This document shows, piece after piece, positions 24,949-32,757 of a stretch of DNA of 64,000 nucleotides. The notes under the pieces are model-generated. The model searched no databases, was not told the origin of the DNA, and saw only the letters and a list, made by a program, of their open reading frames with translations. How positions within the stretch are numbered: position 1 is the first letter of the stretch; the number at the start of each line of letters is the position of its first letter. The translations under genes and the position numbers were made by a program. The stretch is from Ureibacillus composti. Its GTDB lineage: Bacteria > Bacillota > Bacilli > Bacillales_A > Planococcaceae. The DNA lies in assembly GCA_030348875.1 (NCBI GenBank), contig JAUCEP010000002.1, positions 1,939,001-2,003,000 of the forward strand. The letters run 5' to 3'.

Positions 24949-26307
24949 TTAGACCGTTTCTTTAACTTGCCATGTCCAATTGGCAAGCTTCTTTAAATTC
25001 ATGGCAGCAAAAGTAAGCATCGCCTGCATAGACAATTTTTTTATCCCTCGTAGGGTTGTCCATCGCATACCATGCTTTTCTTTTGCATCGGCAAAGACAC
25101 GTTCAATCGTTTCTTTACGTCTAGCATATATTTGTTTAATTTCGTTTTGATGACGAAGATGATCCGCTTCCTCTACATGATGTGCCCAAATATGACGCTC
25201 AATGATTTTTCGGTGGTCTTTACTGTTTGTACATTGAGCAAGCAAAGGACAGGTCGCACACTGAGTAGGGTTCGATTTATATTGGCGTTTTCCATCTTTA
25301 GTCGTTGTTGAATATTTTAGGATTTGCCCTTCCGGACAAAGGTAGCAATCATAGTACTCGTCATAAACATACTCATGTTTGCGTAAATATCCGTCCTTTG
25401 TCTTGGGGCGTGTATAAGGAAGTGCTGGTTGAATATCTTGGTCAAATAAGAATTTAGTGATTGCAGGTGTTTTATAAGCAGCATCGGCAGCAACAGCAAG
25501 TGGCTTCTTCACTTTTTCCATTACCTTTTCAACAAGTGGTTGAAGCATATGACTATCATGAACATTCCCAGGTGTCACAATTGAGCCAAGTATAAATCCA
25601 TAGCGATCCGCTGCCGCATGAAATGAGTAAGCAAACTGCTTTGTCCGTTCATCTTTTACATAGTAACCACTTTCAGGGTCTGTTGTACTTTCTTTAATCT
25701 CCTTCATCTCTTCTTTTTCAAATTTATCTGGCGGGAATGGTTTCTTCCCGTGATCAATTCGATCTTGATTCAATTCTTCTTGGAGTTTCGCTTCATATGC
25801 TCGAGTCTCTTTACGAACTATTTTCTTTTCAAATTTACGTTTATTCGCACTCGCTTTAACATGAGTAGAATCAATGAAAACATGGTCGGCACTTAGTAAT
25901 CCTTTATCTGCAATTTCTTTAAGAATTCGATAGAAGATCTGTTCAAAGATATCCGTGTCTTGAAAACGACGTTCATAATTTTTACCGAAGGTAGAGAAGT
26001 GTGGTACATCCGAATGGAATCCAAACCCTAAAAACCAACGATACGCCATATTTGTTTCAATCTCTTTTATAGTTTGACGCATCGAACGAATACCGAATAC
26101 ATATTGAACAAATGTCATTTTAATTAAAACTACTGGGTCGACACTTGGTCGGCCTAATGTAGAATATAGTGATTCTACTAGTGGATAGATGAAAGAAAAA
26201 TCAATAGCTGATTCAATCTTTCTGACAAGATGGTCTTGTGGTACAAGTTGATCTATTGTAATCATCTCAATTTGATCGCGTTCACTCTTTTGATTTTTCG
26301 ACATCAT
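24949..26307 (-). CDS. IS1182-family transposase
   Basis: About 452 residues. N-terminal DUF772-like domain (HLVRKIESAIDFSFIYPL, GRPSVDPVVLIKMTFVQYVFG), then an RNase H-like DDE domain: HVFIDSTHVKA (D), AVAADAAYKT (D) and ERVFADAKEKHGMRW (E). A cysteine cluster (CYLCPEGQ ... CATCPLLAQC) sits between the second Asp and the Glu, as usual in this family. Start taken at 26307, as GGGGTGA touches the ATG at 26313. Looks intact and potentially active. Confidence 0.92.
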   Translation of the reverse strand: MMSKNQKSERDQIEMITIDQLVPQDHLVRKIESAIDFSFIYPLVESLYSTLGRPSVDPVVLIKMTFVQYVFGIRSMRQTIKEIETNMAYRWFLGFGFHSDVPHFSTFGKNYERRFQDTDIFEQIFYRILKEIADKGLLSADHVFIDSTHVKASANKRKFEKKIVRKETRAYEAKLQEELNQDRIDHGKKPFPPDKFEKEEMKEIKESTTDPESGYYVKDERTKQFAYSFHAAADRYGFILGSIVTPGNVHDSHMLQPLVEKVMEKVKKPLAVAADAAYKTPAITKFLFDQDIQPALPYTRPKTKDGYLRKHEYVYDEYYDCYLCPEGQILKYSTTTKDGKRQYKSNPTQCATCPLLAQCTNSKDHRKIIERHIWAHHVEEADHLRHQNEIKQIYARRKETIERVFADAKEKHGMRWTTLRGIKKLSMQAMLTFAAMNLKKLANWTWQVKETV

Positions 26308-26336
26308 ATCCATTCACCCCAACATTTATTAGAAAG

Positions 26337-26465
26337 TAGTTGATTGTAGTGTAGGCGGCGACTCCTGCGGGAACAGCACGAGCGGAAGCACCCGGACTGA
26401 GCGAAGCGAGGGAGAAGGCTGAAGCCGTGCCCGCGGAAAGCGTCTGCCGAAACGGAAATCAACTA
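26337..26465. repeat. GC-rich 129-bp palindromic repeat inside the IS
   Basis: Bounded by 9-bp inverted repeats TAGTTGATT/AATCAACTA. The inside (GGCGGCGACTCCTGCGGGAA, then CCGTGCCCGCGGAAAGCG) is much richer in G+C than its surroundings and folds back imperfectly on itself. The wording is familiar from a dispersed repeat seen in many Bacillaceae genomes. It lies 24 bp upstream of the transposase frame. Confidence 0.7.
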
Positions 26466-26507
26466 ACTCTATTTAAAAAGAAATTAATTATATTTTAAAA
26501 GAAAAAA

Positions 26508-26546
26508 GACTGTAGGCAAAGTCGATTTTCGACTTTGTCTACAGTC
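26508..26546. terminator. Hairpin at right end of the IS
   Basis: GACTGTAGGCAAAGTCGA pairs with TCGACTTTGTCTACAGTC (one G-T pair) around loop TTT. It overlaps the right terminal repeat and would block read-through from flanking phage genes towards the transposase. Confidence 0.7.
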
Positions 26547-26569
26547 TGAAGCGAGAAAATTCTCGCTCT

Positions 26570-26663
26570 CATCAAGCAGTTCATAATCATCGACCAAATA
26601 TTTAAAAAAGGACGGTGAGTTCGCTCCTTGCCAAAACCTTATACGATTATGAGCTGCTTGATG
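26570..26663. repeat. 94-bp inverted-repeat element beside the IS
   Basis: 19-bp arms (CATCAAGCAGTTCATAATC and its complement, one mismatch) enclose 56 bp. A smaller AAGGA/TCCTT stem lies in the centre. It begins 2 bp outside the right end of the IS. No ORF with a ribosome site lies in it. It could be a small mobile element or structured site used as insertion target. Confidence 0.5.
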
Positions 26664-26704
26664 GGAATTACCTATCAAATTTTAAAAAATAAAGGAGTGG
26701 ATAG

Positions 26705-26956
26705 ATGGATCTCCTTAAGGAATGGGAAATCGGGGTCGGGTATGCCGAGAAAGTTGTTGAGTTGGCACGTCAAGAGTGTTGGGAACCATTTGATTTAAGA
26801 AGAATAGCTATCATGCTTTTAAGGTTTTCAAATGGGAGCGTGACAATTGAATCAGTTGTAGATAATATACAACACCATCTCGAGGCAATACATCATGACG
26901 AAGCAACTAAAACTGAATTACGAAGATCACTAGCGATGTTAAAGGAGGAAGATTGA
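26705..26956 (+). CDS. Early phage protein of unknown function
   Basis: 83 residues, mostly helical and acidic (MDLLKEWEIGVGYAEKVVEL, ARQECWEPFDLRRIAIMLLR). AAAGGAGTGG lies before the ATG. No family recognised. First complete gene to the right of the IS, so its transcription from PR may be cut by the IS hairpins. Confidence 0.6.
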   Translation: MDLLKEWEIGVGYAEKVVELARQECWEPFDLRRIAIMLLRFSNGSVTIESVVDNIQHHLEAIHHDEATKTELRRSLAMLKEED

Positions 26957-27085
26957 GAGGAAAAATAAAAAGCAAGTGCAAAATGCACCTGCTCTAGATA
27001 ACTGAAACTTTGGCGAGTCACTCAGTTAAATTAATTTCTTACATTATAAACGTAAATCAATTTTTTCTCAAGGGGGATACAAAAC

Positions 27086-27286
27086 GTGAAAGAATTGGAG
27101 CAGTTTTTGGTCGATGAGAAAGAACTACTTACTGATCTTGCTCTAGATGTTGCAAATGCAAATTCGCCTTATGACTATACAAAAGCAAAAGAACAGTATA
27201 ACGCACAGGTTGCACGTGTAAACGCTATTCAAGATGCAATTGACCTTATAAAAAAATTACTAGTTAAAAGGGTGACGTCAAATTGA
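27086..27286 (+). CDS. Small helical early phage protein
   Basis: 66 residues from GTG with AAGGGGGAT upstream. Amphipathic helices (VDEKELLTDLALDVANAN, VNAIQDAIDLIKKLLVKR) suggest a coiled-coil dimer. No family recognised. Confidence 0.55.
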   Translation: MKELEQFLVDEKELLTDLALDVANANSPYDYTKAKEQYNAQVARVNAIQDAIDLIKKLLVKRVTSN

Positions 27287-27314
27287 CGTTCCCCTGTGGA
27301 AAGGAGATTGGACT

Positions 27315-27971
27315 ATGCAACAGCTCCAGGAATTACAAGTGATTGAACATCGTAACAGTCGAGTACTAACTACGTCACAATTGGCTGAATCGTTAGAAAC
27401 CGAAGCGAAGGTTATCAACCGTAATTTTCAACGCAACAAAGATATTTATCAGCAAGGTGTCCATTATTTTGCACTATCAGGTGATGATTTAAAGTGGTTT
27501 AAAGCAACACGTCAAAATGACGCAAGCCTCAAATTTGTATCCGTTTTGTATTTATGGACCGAACAGGGGGCTTGGATGCACGCGAAATCGATTAACAATA
27601 GCAAGGCACGTAAAGCCATGAGTGCTTTAATTGATAACTACTTTTCAATGTCAAATCAAGGCAATAATAGCTCCCAAACACTAGCAATATCCTACGAGAA
27701 ATTTATACAAATCGAGAGAAGGGTGGAAACATTGGAACAACGATTACGAGAAGAAATAACATTGCATTCTGGCGAACAATTGCGATTACGCAAGGCAGTT
27801 AGTACACGAATTTATGAAATGACAGACAACCACGAAGCACGCCAGGCGTTATTCCGTTCGTTATATGCTGCACTTAAAGAACGTTACCACGTCAGTTCGT
27901 ATCGAGATATCAAGCAACATCATCTACAGGATGCTTTACGATTTATCACTAGATGGGGAGGAAGAACATGA
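27315..27971 (+). CDS. ORF6N/ORF6C antirepressor-like protein
   Basis: 218 residues. N-terminal ORF6N domain (about 8-110: RVLTTSQLAESLE, NFQRNKDIYQQGVHYF, LYLWTEQGAWMHAKSI), a linker helix, and a C-terminal ORF6C-like domain (about 150-216: AVSTRIYEMT, LYAALKERYHVSSYRDIKQH). Such phage proteins act as antirepressors or regulators of early genes. GGAAAGGAG upstream of the ATG. The end overlaps the replication gene start by 4 bp (27968-27971). Confidence 0.85.
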   Translation: MQQLQELQVIEHRNSRVLTTSQLAESLETEAKVINRNFQRNKDIYQQGVHYFALSGDDLKWFKATRQNDASLKFVSVLYLWTEQGAWMHAKSINNSKARKAMSALIDNYFSMSNQGNNSSQTLAISYEKFIQIERRVETLEQRLREEITLHSGEQLRLRKAVSTRIYEMTDNHEARQALFRSLYAALKERYHVSSYRDIKQHHLQDALRFITRWGGRT

Positions 27972-28912
27972 ATCTATTAATCAATGAACCACCATTGCAA
28001 GTTTTACCAACACTTGCAGCGAAAATCGGTTTAAATAATGCAATTATTATTCAACAAGTACATTACTGGTTACGAGTTTCAAATAATGTGAGAGATGGTC
28101 ATAAATGGGTTTACAGAACTTTAGAAGAATGGCATTTGGAGTTTCCGTTTTGGTCAAAAAGTACTCTTGATCGTGCCATTAAAAGTTTAGAGGAACAAAA
28201 CCTACTAGTAGTTGGAAATTACAATCGACTTAAAATGGACAGAACAAAATGGTACAGAATTAACTACGAAAGCCTAGATAAACTTTGCAACGACGCATTT
28301 CATCAAAATGACGAAATGGATTTAGTCAAAATAGAAACTTCCATTTCGTCAAATTGCATAAATGGAAATCGTCAAAATGAGGAAAACGATTTCGCCAATT
28401 TGACTAGACCAATAACCAGAGAATACACAGAGAATACAACAGAGAATACAACAGAGAAAAAGAAAAGTCGCAAACCAGTTTACGACGAATCCTCTGCAGA
28501 ATTTCAATTAGCTAATTTGCTTTATGAAAAAATCCAACAAGATGACCCAAGCTTTAAAAAACCCAACTTGCAAAGCTGGTCTGATCATATACGTCTCATG
28601 ATGGAACGTGATGAGCGAACAGAAGAACAAATCAGGTATTTGATTGAATGGTCCCAAAGTAATTCGTTTTGGAAATCAAATATCTTATCAACTAAAAAGT
28701 TACGTGAAAAGGCAACAACTTTAATCCGCCAAATCAAAGCTGAGAAAGCGAAAGAAAATTCACCAAAACGATATGGTCGTAGTCGAGAAGAAGTAGTGCC
28801 GGAATGGTTTGAAAAACGAAATCAACAACAATCACTTGAACCAACTGGTGAAGAATTGATTGACTTTGAAGTTGAAAAACAAAGAATTCTTGCAAAGCTA
28901 GGTAATGGTTAA
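27968..28912 (+). CDS. Phage replication protein (winged-helix, replisome organiser-like)
   Basis: 314 residues from ATG 27968 (GGGAGGAAG just upstream). The N-terminal region (about 1-115) is a winged-helix domain typical of Firmicute phage replication initiators (LAAKIGLNNAIIIQQVHYWL, TLEEWHLEFPFWSKSTLDRA). A Ser/Thr-Asn-rich linker is followed by a helical C-terminal region (about 180-270) that could contact DnaD, DnaB or helicase loaders. No DnaC-like ATPase gene follows, so host loader use is likely. Confidence 0.75.
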   Translation: MNLLINEPPLQVLPTLAAKIGLNNAIIIQQVHYWLRVSNNVRDGHKWVYRTLEEWHLEFPFWSKSTLDRAIKSLEEQNLLVVGNYNRLKMDRTKWYRINYESLDKLCNDAFHQNDEMDLVKIETSISSNCINGNRQNEENDFANLTRPITREYTENTTENTTEKKKSRKPVYDESSAEFQLANLLYEKIQQDDPSFKKPNLQSWSDHIRLMMERDERTEEQIRYLIEWSQSNSFWKSNILSTKKLREKATTLIRQIKAEKAKENSPKRYGRSREEVVPEWFEKRNQQQSLEPTGEELIDFEVEKQRILAKLGNG

Positions 28913-28914
28913 AC

Positions 28915-29016
28915 ATGCTGTCATTTTTCTTAAATGCTATTGCAGTTAGTTTAGCTATCTTTGGGTTCGCTTTAATGCTTAAAGCAGAATTTGATAATTG
29001 GCGGAAATGGAGATGA
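28915..29016 (+). CDS. Tiny membrane peptide
   Basis: 33 residues (MLSFFLNAIAVSLAIFGFAL ... NWRKWR): one hydrophobic helix and a basic tail. It starts 2 bp after the replication gene stop, with AGGTAATGG upstream. Too short to assign; plausible from tight packing. Confidence 0.4.
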   Translation: MLSFFLNAIAVSLAIFGFALMLKAEFDNWRKWR

Positions 29017-29022
29017 AACGTA

Positions 29023-29244
29023 TTGCCAAAGAAAAACAAAAATCATTGGCTTATAGATCAAGTCGAAACACATGCTATTCGCTATTTTCTTAGTGGCAGC
29101 AAAGCAGACTTGGGAATGTTGGTCAGCGTAAAACTGGCAATTAATGAGTTGATAACTGATTTGGGAGAAAAAAATATAGTTCTGCAAGAAGAAAATGAAC
29201 GACTTCGCAAATTAACTGTAGCCGATTCCGGTGCAGATTTATAA
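29023..29244 (+). CDS. Small phage protein with C-terminal coiled coil
   Basis: 73 residues from TTG with GGAGATGA upstream. Residues 45-66 (TDLGEKNIVLQEENERLRKL) form a leucine-zipper-like coil. No family recognised; part of the early operon. Confidence 0.55.
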   Translation: MPKKNKNHWLIDQVETHAIRYFLSGSKADLGMLVSVKLAINELITDLGEKNIVLQEENERLRKLTVADSGADL

Positions 29245-29261
29245 ATCAAGAAGGTGAACTG

Positions 29262-29504
29262 ATGCTGAACAAACATGGTATTCCCATAGTTGAATCCAAA
29301 CCAAAGAAACGTTCTAACAAAAACGGAAGAAAACAACGGCATCGAGATCTACATAAATTAAATTTTAACGAATTCGCAGTATTTCGCCGATACCAGTACG
29401 GCATTGAAATCACAATTACGGTCCCATCATTTTCACCGTTACTGCACACTTTGCGAAAGGACGGATGGAATTGTGTAGGGATTAGAAAAGGAGAGATAGC
29501 ATGA
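29262..29504 (+). CDS. Small basic phage protein
   Basis: 80 residues. The first 35 are very basic ([20 protein letters not shown]), the rest a beta-alpha unit ending in [20 protein letters not shown] before the ATG; the stop overlaps the ssb start (ATGA). Unknown; nucleic-acid contact is suggested by charge only. Confidence 0.55.
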   Translation: MLNKHGIPIVESKPKKRSNKNGRKQRHRDLHKLNFNEFAVFRRYQYGIEITITVPSFSPLLHTLRKDGWNCVGIRKGEIA

Positions 29505-30016
29505 TTAATCGAGTTACACTAGTTGGTCGCCTTACAAAAGACCCAGAACTTCGCTATACGCCTAACGGAGTTCCTATGACAAGATTTACTGTTGCAGTCA
29601 ACAGAACATTCTCTAACCAACAAGGCGAACGTGAAGCCGACTTCATCAGTTGTCTTGCTTGGAGAAAACAAGCTGAGAACCTAGCAAACTTCATGAAAAA
29701 AGGTAGCCTGATTGGTTTAGATGGGAGAATTCAAACTGGTAGCTTTGATGGGACTGACGGTAAGAAGGTTTACACGACAGATGTAATTACTGATAGTATT
29801 CAATTTTTGGAATCGAAACGTGACCAACACTATCCAGCACCACAACCTGTACCGAACTATCAGTTATCACAACAACAATACACTGCTAGCTATCAACAAA
29901 ATCAAGGGCAAGTACCTTCTTACCAACAACCGAATTCTAACGCACAGCAACAATACACACCTAGTTATCACCAGAATTCAAATCTACCTTATGACCCTAA
30001 TAATCCGCCGTTTTAA
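29501..30016 (+). CDS. ssb: Single-stranded DNA-binding protein
   Basis: 171 residues. OB fold at 1-105 ([53 protein letters not shown]), a Gln/Tyr/Asn-rich flexible linker, and an acidic tip ending NPPF instead of the usual DDIPF, so host SSB-interaction partners may bind less well. Ribosome site AAAGGAGAG. It covers single-stranded DNA in phage replication. Confidence 0.95.
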   Translation: MINRVTLVGRLTKDPELRYTPNGVPMTRFTVAVNRTFSNQQGEREADFISCLAWRKQAENLANFMKKGSLIGLDGRIQTGSFDGTDGKKVYTTDVITDSIQFLESKRDQHYPAPQPVPNYQLSQQQYTASYQQNQGQVPSYQQPNSNAQQQYTPSYHQNSNLPYDPNNPPF

Positions 30017-30028
30017 GGAGTGAAACAA

Positions 30029-30160
30029 ATGGTGAAAGAAGAACGAGAGGAACTTATTTTCATCTGCAGCATGATGACCAACTACAGTGGAGATTATCTT
30101 AAACAATTAACCGATGACGAGTTAATTGAAATTTATAACAGCAACATGAATTTAGACTAG
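30029..30160 (+). CDS. BH0509-like small protein
   Basis: 43 residues (MVKEEREELIFICSMMTNYS ... LTDDELIEIYNSN). The arrangement of an EERxxLI helix and a LTDEELxxIY helix matches the small BH0509 family found in Bacillus phages. AAGGAGTG upstream of ATG. Function unknown. Confidence 0.55.
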   Translation: MVKEEREELIFICSMMTNYSGDYLKQLTDDELIEIYNSNMNLD

Positions 30161-30185
30161 TTATTAAACGGAAGGAGTTAGTAAA

Positions 30186-30566
30186 GTGGAAAAGAAACGT
30201 GAACTTAAACCGTGGACGACTAAGGAAATAAAATTTCTTAATGAAAATCACAAAACAATGACTTATTCAGAAATTGCCAAAAAGCTTAACCGTTCCAAAC
30301 CGTCTATTTTCAACAAATGCAATACGTTAGGTATTAAATGCATAAAAGAAAATAAAAATTTATCATATTACTTTTTGTACCAAGGCGAGGAAATCCGTGC
30401 AGAAGGAACAATCACTCAAATTGCAGATAAACTTAACTTATCACCAAAAACAATCAGATTTTATGCCAGGCCATCTGCAAGGAAATATAGCAAAAACATT
30501 CTCGTAAAAGTTGGTACGATTGATGAATTCGAGGAGGAGAACGATGGATCTAACAAAGTTATTTGA
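30186..30566 (+). CDS. Phage DNA-binding protein with SANT-like and second HTH motif
   Basis: 126 residues from GTG, with GGAAGGAG upstream. Residues 7-50 resemble Myb/SANT-like phage helices (PWTTKEIKFLNENHKTMTYS, EIAKKLNRSKPSIFNKCNTL); residues 78-98 give a second helix-turn-helix (GTITQIADKLNLSPKTIRFY). Probably an early or middle regulator. The end overlaps the dUTPase gene by 23 bp. Confidence 0.65.
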   Translation: MEKKRELKPWTTKEIKFLNENHKTMTYSEIAKKLNRSKPSIFNKCNTLGIKCIKENKNLSYYFLYQGEEIRAEGTITQIADKLNLSPKTIRFYARPSARKYSKNILVKVGTIDEFEEENDGSNKVI

Positions 30567-31038
30567 AATACAAGCAGGATTGGATTATCACATAACCAAA
30601 GAACATCCAGAAAAGAACGACGAAAACCGTTTGTCAAAAAAGGTACTAGCGTTACAAGTGGAATTAGGTGAATGTGCGAACGAATGGCGAGGATTTAAGT
30701 TTTGGAGCAACAACCAAGTATCAAGGGAAAATCTTTTACTGGAAGAATACGTTGATTGCTTTCACTTCTTATTATCGATTGGGAACACACTGAACTTTAG
30801 GAACCTGTTACCGAATAAAAAGCCGCTAGATACAGAAGTGGTGGATCTATTCAATTTACTATTCGAGCATATTAGCTTTTTACGCGACAAAGAGTGTCAA
30901 AGCCTCGAATTTTACTCAATGGTATTCCAGGAATTCACTGTATTAGGTGAACAATTAGGATTCACGTGGGAACAAGTAGAAAATGCTTACTTAGAAAAAA
31001 ATAAAATTAATCACGAACGACAATTATCAGGTTATTGA
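30544..31038 (+). CDS. dUTP diphosphatase, dimeric (all-alpha NTPase)
   Basis: 164 residues from ATG 30544 (GAGGAGGAG upstream). The helical metal-binding signature is visible as LALQVELGECANEWRGFKFW and LLEEYVDCFHFLLSIGN (E-x-x-E and E-x-x-D pairs). It hydrolyses dUTP to dUMP, keeping uracil out of phage DNA. Common in Bacillus and Staphylococcus siphophages. Confidence 0.9.
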   Translation: MDLTKLFEIQAGLDYHITKEHPEKNDENRLSKKVLALQVELGECANEWRGFKFWSNNQVSRENLLLEEYVDCFHFLLSIGNTLNFRNLLPNKKPLDTEVVDLFNLLFEHISFLRDKECQSLEFYSMVFQEFTVLGEQLGFTWEQVENAYLEKNKINHERQLSGY

Positions 31039-31048
31039 GGCGATAGTT

Positions 31049-31291
31049 ATGTCTAAGTACGTTTTATTTACACAAGACGAACATGAAACCATTGATTTTT
31101 CTTTTAGTAAAACAAAAGTCGAAAAGTTCATCGAATTATGGAATGAAGGGTACAGCATTGTGATCATCGCAAGAAAACTACAGAGAAAACAAATAGAGGT
31201 CACGATGCTGGCCATGGATTTGGATATAGTGGGGAAAATCCATCCTAGACCAGGTGGGATATTTGGAACTATTAAAAAAGAAGCATCGTAA
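31049..31291 (+). CDS. Small phage protein with HTH-like segment
   Basis: 80 residues. Middle region KFIELWNEGYSIVIIARKLQ looks like the beginning of a helix-turn-helix for recognition of repeats. GAGGCGATAG upstream. No confident family. Confidence 0.55.
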   Translation: MSKYVLFTQDEHETIDFSFSKTKVEKFIELWNEGYSIVIIARKLQRKQIEVTMLAMDLDIVGKIHPRPGGIFGTIKKEAS

Positions 31292-31469
31292 TTGAACCAT
31301 ATTGTTGAGCAGATGTTGGGTGACAACTAGAGAAAAAAGTAGTCGACTTTCTATAGTGAAAATCGACTTATAGATAATGATATATCTATTAAAGGAAAAT
31401 GAATGTATTTTATTATACGGTGAAAATTAGCGCCCGTACGAGACAATTTGATGAGTTAATTTTAGATCT

Positions 31470-31619
31470 TTAAATTGATGAATATTCATTTAACATTTTA
31501 TCAAGTGCTTGGCTAATTTGAATGGTTTTTGGATGAGTTAGACCATTTTTCATACCTACTTTTATCATTTGAGATCTTAGTATTTGAATTTCTTTTATGG
31601 TTGTTGTTTTTGAATTCAT
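31470..31619 (-). CDS. Spo0E-like phosphatase encoded by the prophage
   Basis: 49 residues on the reverse strand. The Spo0E family signature is present: two helices and ISQALDKMLNEY near the C-terminus (S-Q-x-L-D core). Spo0E proteins dephosphorylate Spo0A~P and so hold back sporulation. AGGAG precedes the ATG by about 11 bp. It is the only gene in a 509-bp space between rightward genes and lies opposite to them, as expected for a separately controlled lysogenic-conversion gene. Confidence 0.7.
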   Translation of the reverse strand: MNSKTTTIKEIQILRSQMIKVGMKNGLTHPKTIQISQALDKMLNEYSSI

Positions 31620-31800
31620 AAGGGAAATAACTCCTATATCAAAATGATTTTAGTGTTTAAAAAGCACTATAAAATCATACAAAAACTGGATGCGTACAAC
31701 AATATATAATTCATTATTAAAAGTGAACATTTAATGAAAAGTTTAGAATTTTATTCGAAGAAATTGCTTGAGAAGTTGCAATAATTGAGGAGGTTTAAAT

Positions 31801-32016
31801 TTGGGTGGACAAATGAATGTTTATGAAGTCATAGGAAGAGAAGACGATCCAGTCTATAACTTACTTACAAATTTACAAGAAAATGATGAAATTGAAATAG
31901 ATGAATTACGAATTCGCAAGACAGATAAATTTTACGAAGTGGAAAACGATGATTTACATGAGGGTTTCAAAACAATTGACAGATGCTATGAGTTCATTAG
32001 TTCAAATGTTTTCTAA
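31801..32016 (+). CDS. Small acidic phage protein
   Basis: 71 residues from TTG with GAGGAGG 8 bp upstream (an ATG at 31813 is an alternative). Acidic, mixed strands and helices (ENDEIEIDELRIRKTDKFYE). No family recognised. It follows the AT-rich space that holds the Spo0E-like gene. Confidence 0.55.
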   Translation: MGGQMNVYEVIGREDDPVYNLLTNLQENDEIEIDELRIRKTDKFYEVENDDLHEGFKTIDRCYEFISSNVF

Positions 32017-32288
32017 GAATAACTCCAACATTAAAGGGGTGATGCGAATGTAGCTTAAATGGCAAGAAAGCTTTTTACTTGGTATTAGGATGTGTGTAAA
32101 TATTATTGTCTAAAAATATAAACACTTTCCTCAACCACAAAAGAAAACACATTAAATTAGAAAGGGCTTAAATTGCTACTATAGTATTTTTACCACAAAA
32201 AACAAAAGTCGCAGCTCTTAAATGCTACGACTAAGGATTACGCTCTCTTAAATCTACAACACTATGATTATACCAGGAGAGTGATTGC
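32017..32288. other. Non-coding stretch in middle region
   Basis: 272 bp with no convincing ORF. AGTCG...CGACT at 32207-32232 is a weak hairpin; no promoter stands out clearly. Confidence 0.4.
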
Positions 32289-32450
32289 ATGGACAAGCAT
32301 GTAGCAGAATTGAAAGATGGGGTTTATGTCGTAAAGAATGGAGAAATGAAAGTAGTACAAGCACCTGCAACTGGTTACGGCAAAACAATTATCAGCTGGG
32401 AGGCAAATAAGCCAACTCGAGCTGTACATGAATATAGCGAAAAGTTATAA
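32289..32450 (+). CDS. XtrA/YqaO-like (DUF3954) small protein
   Basis: 53 residues (MDKHVAELKDGVYVVKNGEM ... GYGKTIISWEANKPTRAVHE). The GVYVVKNG strand and the T-x-I-x-W plus KPTR stretch match the XtrA/YqaO family of PBSX and skin elements. GGAGAGTG upstream. In related phages it lies just before the late-gene activator, as here. Function unknown. Confidence 0.65.
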   Translation: MDKHVAELKDGVYVVKNGEMKVVQAPATGYGKTIISWEANKPTRAVHEYSEKL

Positions 32451-32466
32451 GTCTATCGGAACAACC

Positions 32467-32525
32467 GAGGACATTAAGTTTGAGAGAATGGGCACTCTCA
32501 CGCTTGATGTCCTCTTTTATTTTGC
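32467..32525 (+). terminator. Strong terminator after XtrA/YqaO-like gene
   Basis: GAGGACAT..AAG..TGAGAG pairs with CTCTCA..CTT..ATGTCCTC in an interrupted stem of about 18 bp, followed by TTTTATTTT. It separates early/middle genes from the regulator and late genes, a natural site for timing control. Confidence 0.8.
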
Positions 32526-32536
32526 GCAAAGGGGCG

Positions 32537-32632
32537 ATGGTTATGACAAGAACACTTCAAGAGCAATTGGTAGAGAAAGGACTTTCTAAAAAACCTTTTA
32601 AAAAAAAAGCAAAAAAGACGTTTGAAAAATAA
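32537..32632 (+). CDS. Very small basic phage peptide
   Basis: 31 residues (MVMTRTLQEQLVEKGLSKKP ... KKTFEK). AAAGGGGCG upstream of ATG 32537; ATG 32543 is an alternative. Such small Lys-rich peptides are common just before ArpU-type genes in Bacillus phages. Confidence 0.45.
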   Translation: MVMTRTLQEQLVEKGLSKKPFKKKAKKTFEK

Positions 32633-32642
32633 TGATTCGAAA

Positions 32643-32726
32643 ATGAGCAGAAAAGATATCGAAGAATTAATGGGAATTCGTAGACCTACTTACAAGCGCA
32701 ACAAAGGGGCAATACGTCAGAAGTAA
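32643..32726 (+). CDS. Very small phage peptide
   Basis: 27 residues (MSRKDIEELMGIRRPTYKRN...). The start lies 10 bp after the preceding stop and the ribosome site is weak (no clear GGAGG). It resembles the HTH start of small regulators (KDIEELMGIRRPTYKR). Low certainty. Confidence 0.35.
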   Translation: MSRKDIEELMGIRRPTYKRNKGAIRQK

Positions 32727-32757
32727 CTTAGCATTCAATTAGTCGGAGGGCAAAAAG

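Larger units (their letters stand above)
24811..26567 (-). mobile_element. IS1182-family insertion sequence (1,757 bp)
   Basis: 34-bp terminal inverted repeats lie at 24811-24844 and 26534-26567 with four mismatches; each begins with the small palindrome AGCGAGAA..TTCTCGCT. One transposase is encoded. Strong hairpins lie inside both ends, and a GC-rich repeat lies upstream of the transposase. I see no clear target duplication. It is inserted between early phage genes, 2 bp from a long inverted repeat. Confidence 0.85.

Noticed and set aside
26484-26678. 64-residue reverse ORF across the right IS end
   Set aside because: It spans the IS terminal repeat and the inverted-repeat element, has no ribosome site and follows from palindromic sequence.
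29820-30023. Forward ORF overlapping the end of ssb
   Set aside because: Alternative frame of the CAA-rich linker of ssb; Asn/Thr/His runs only.
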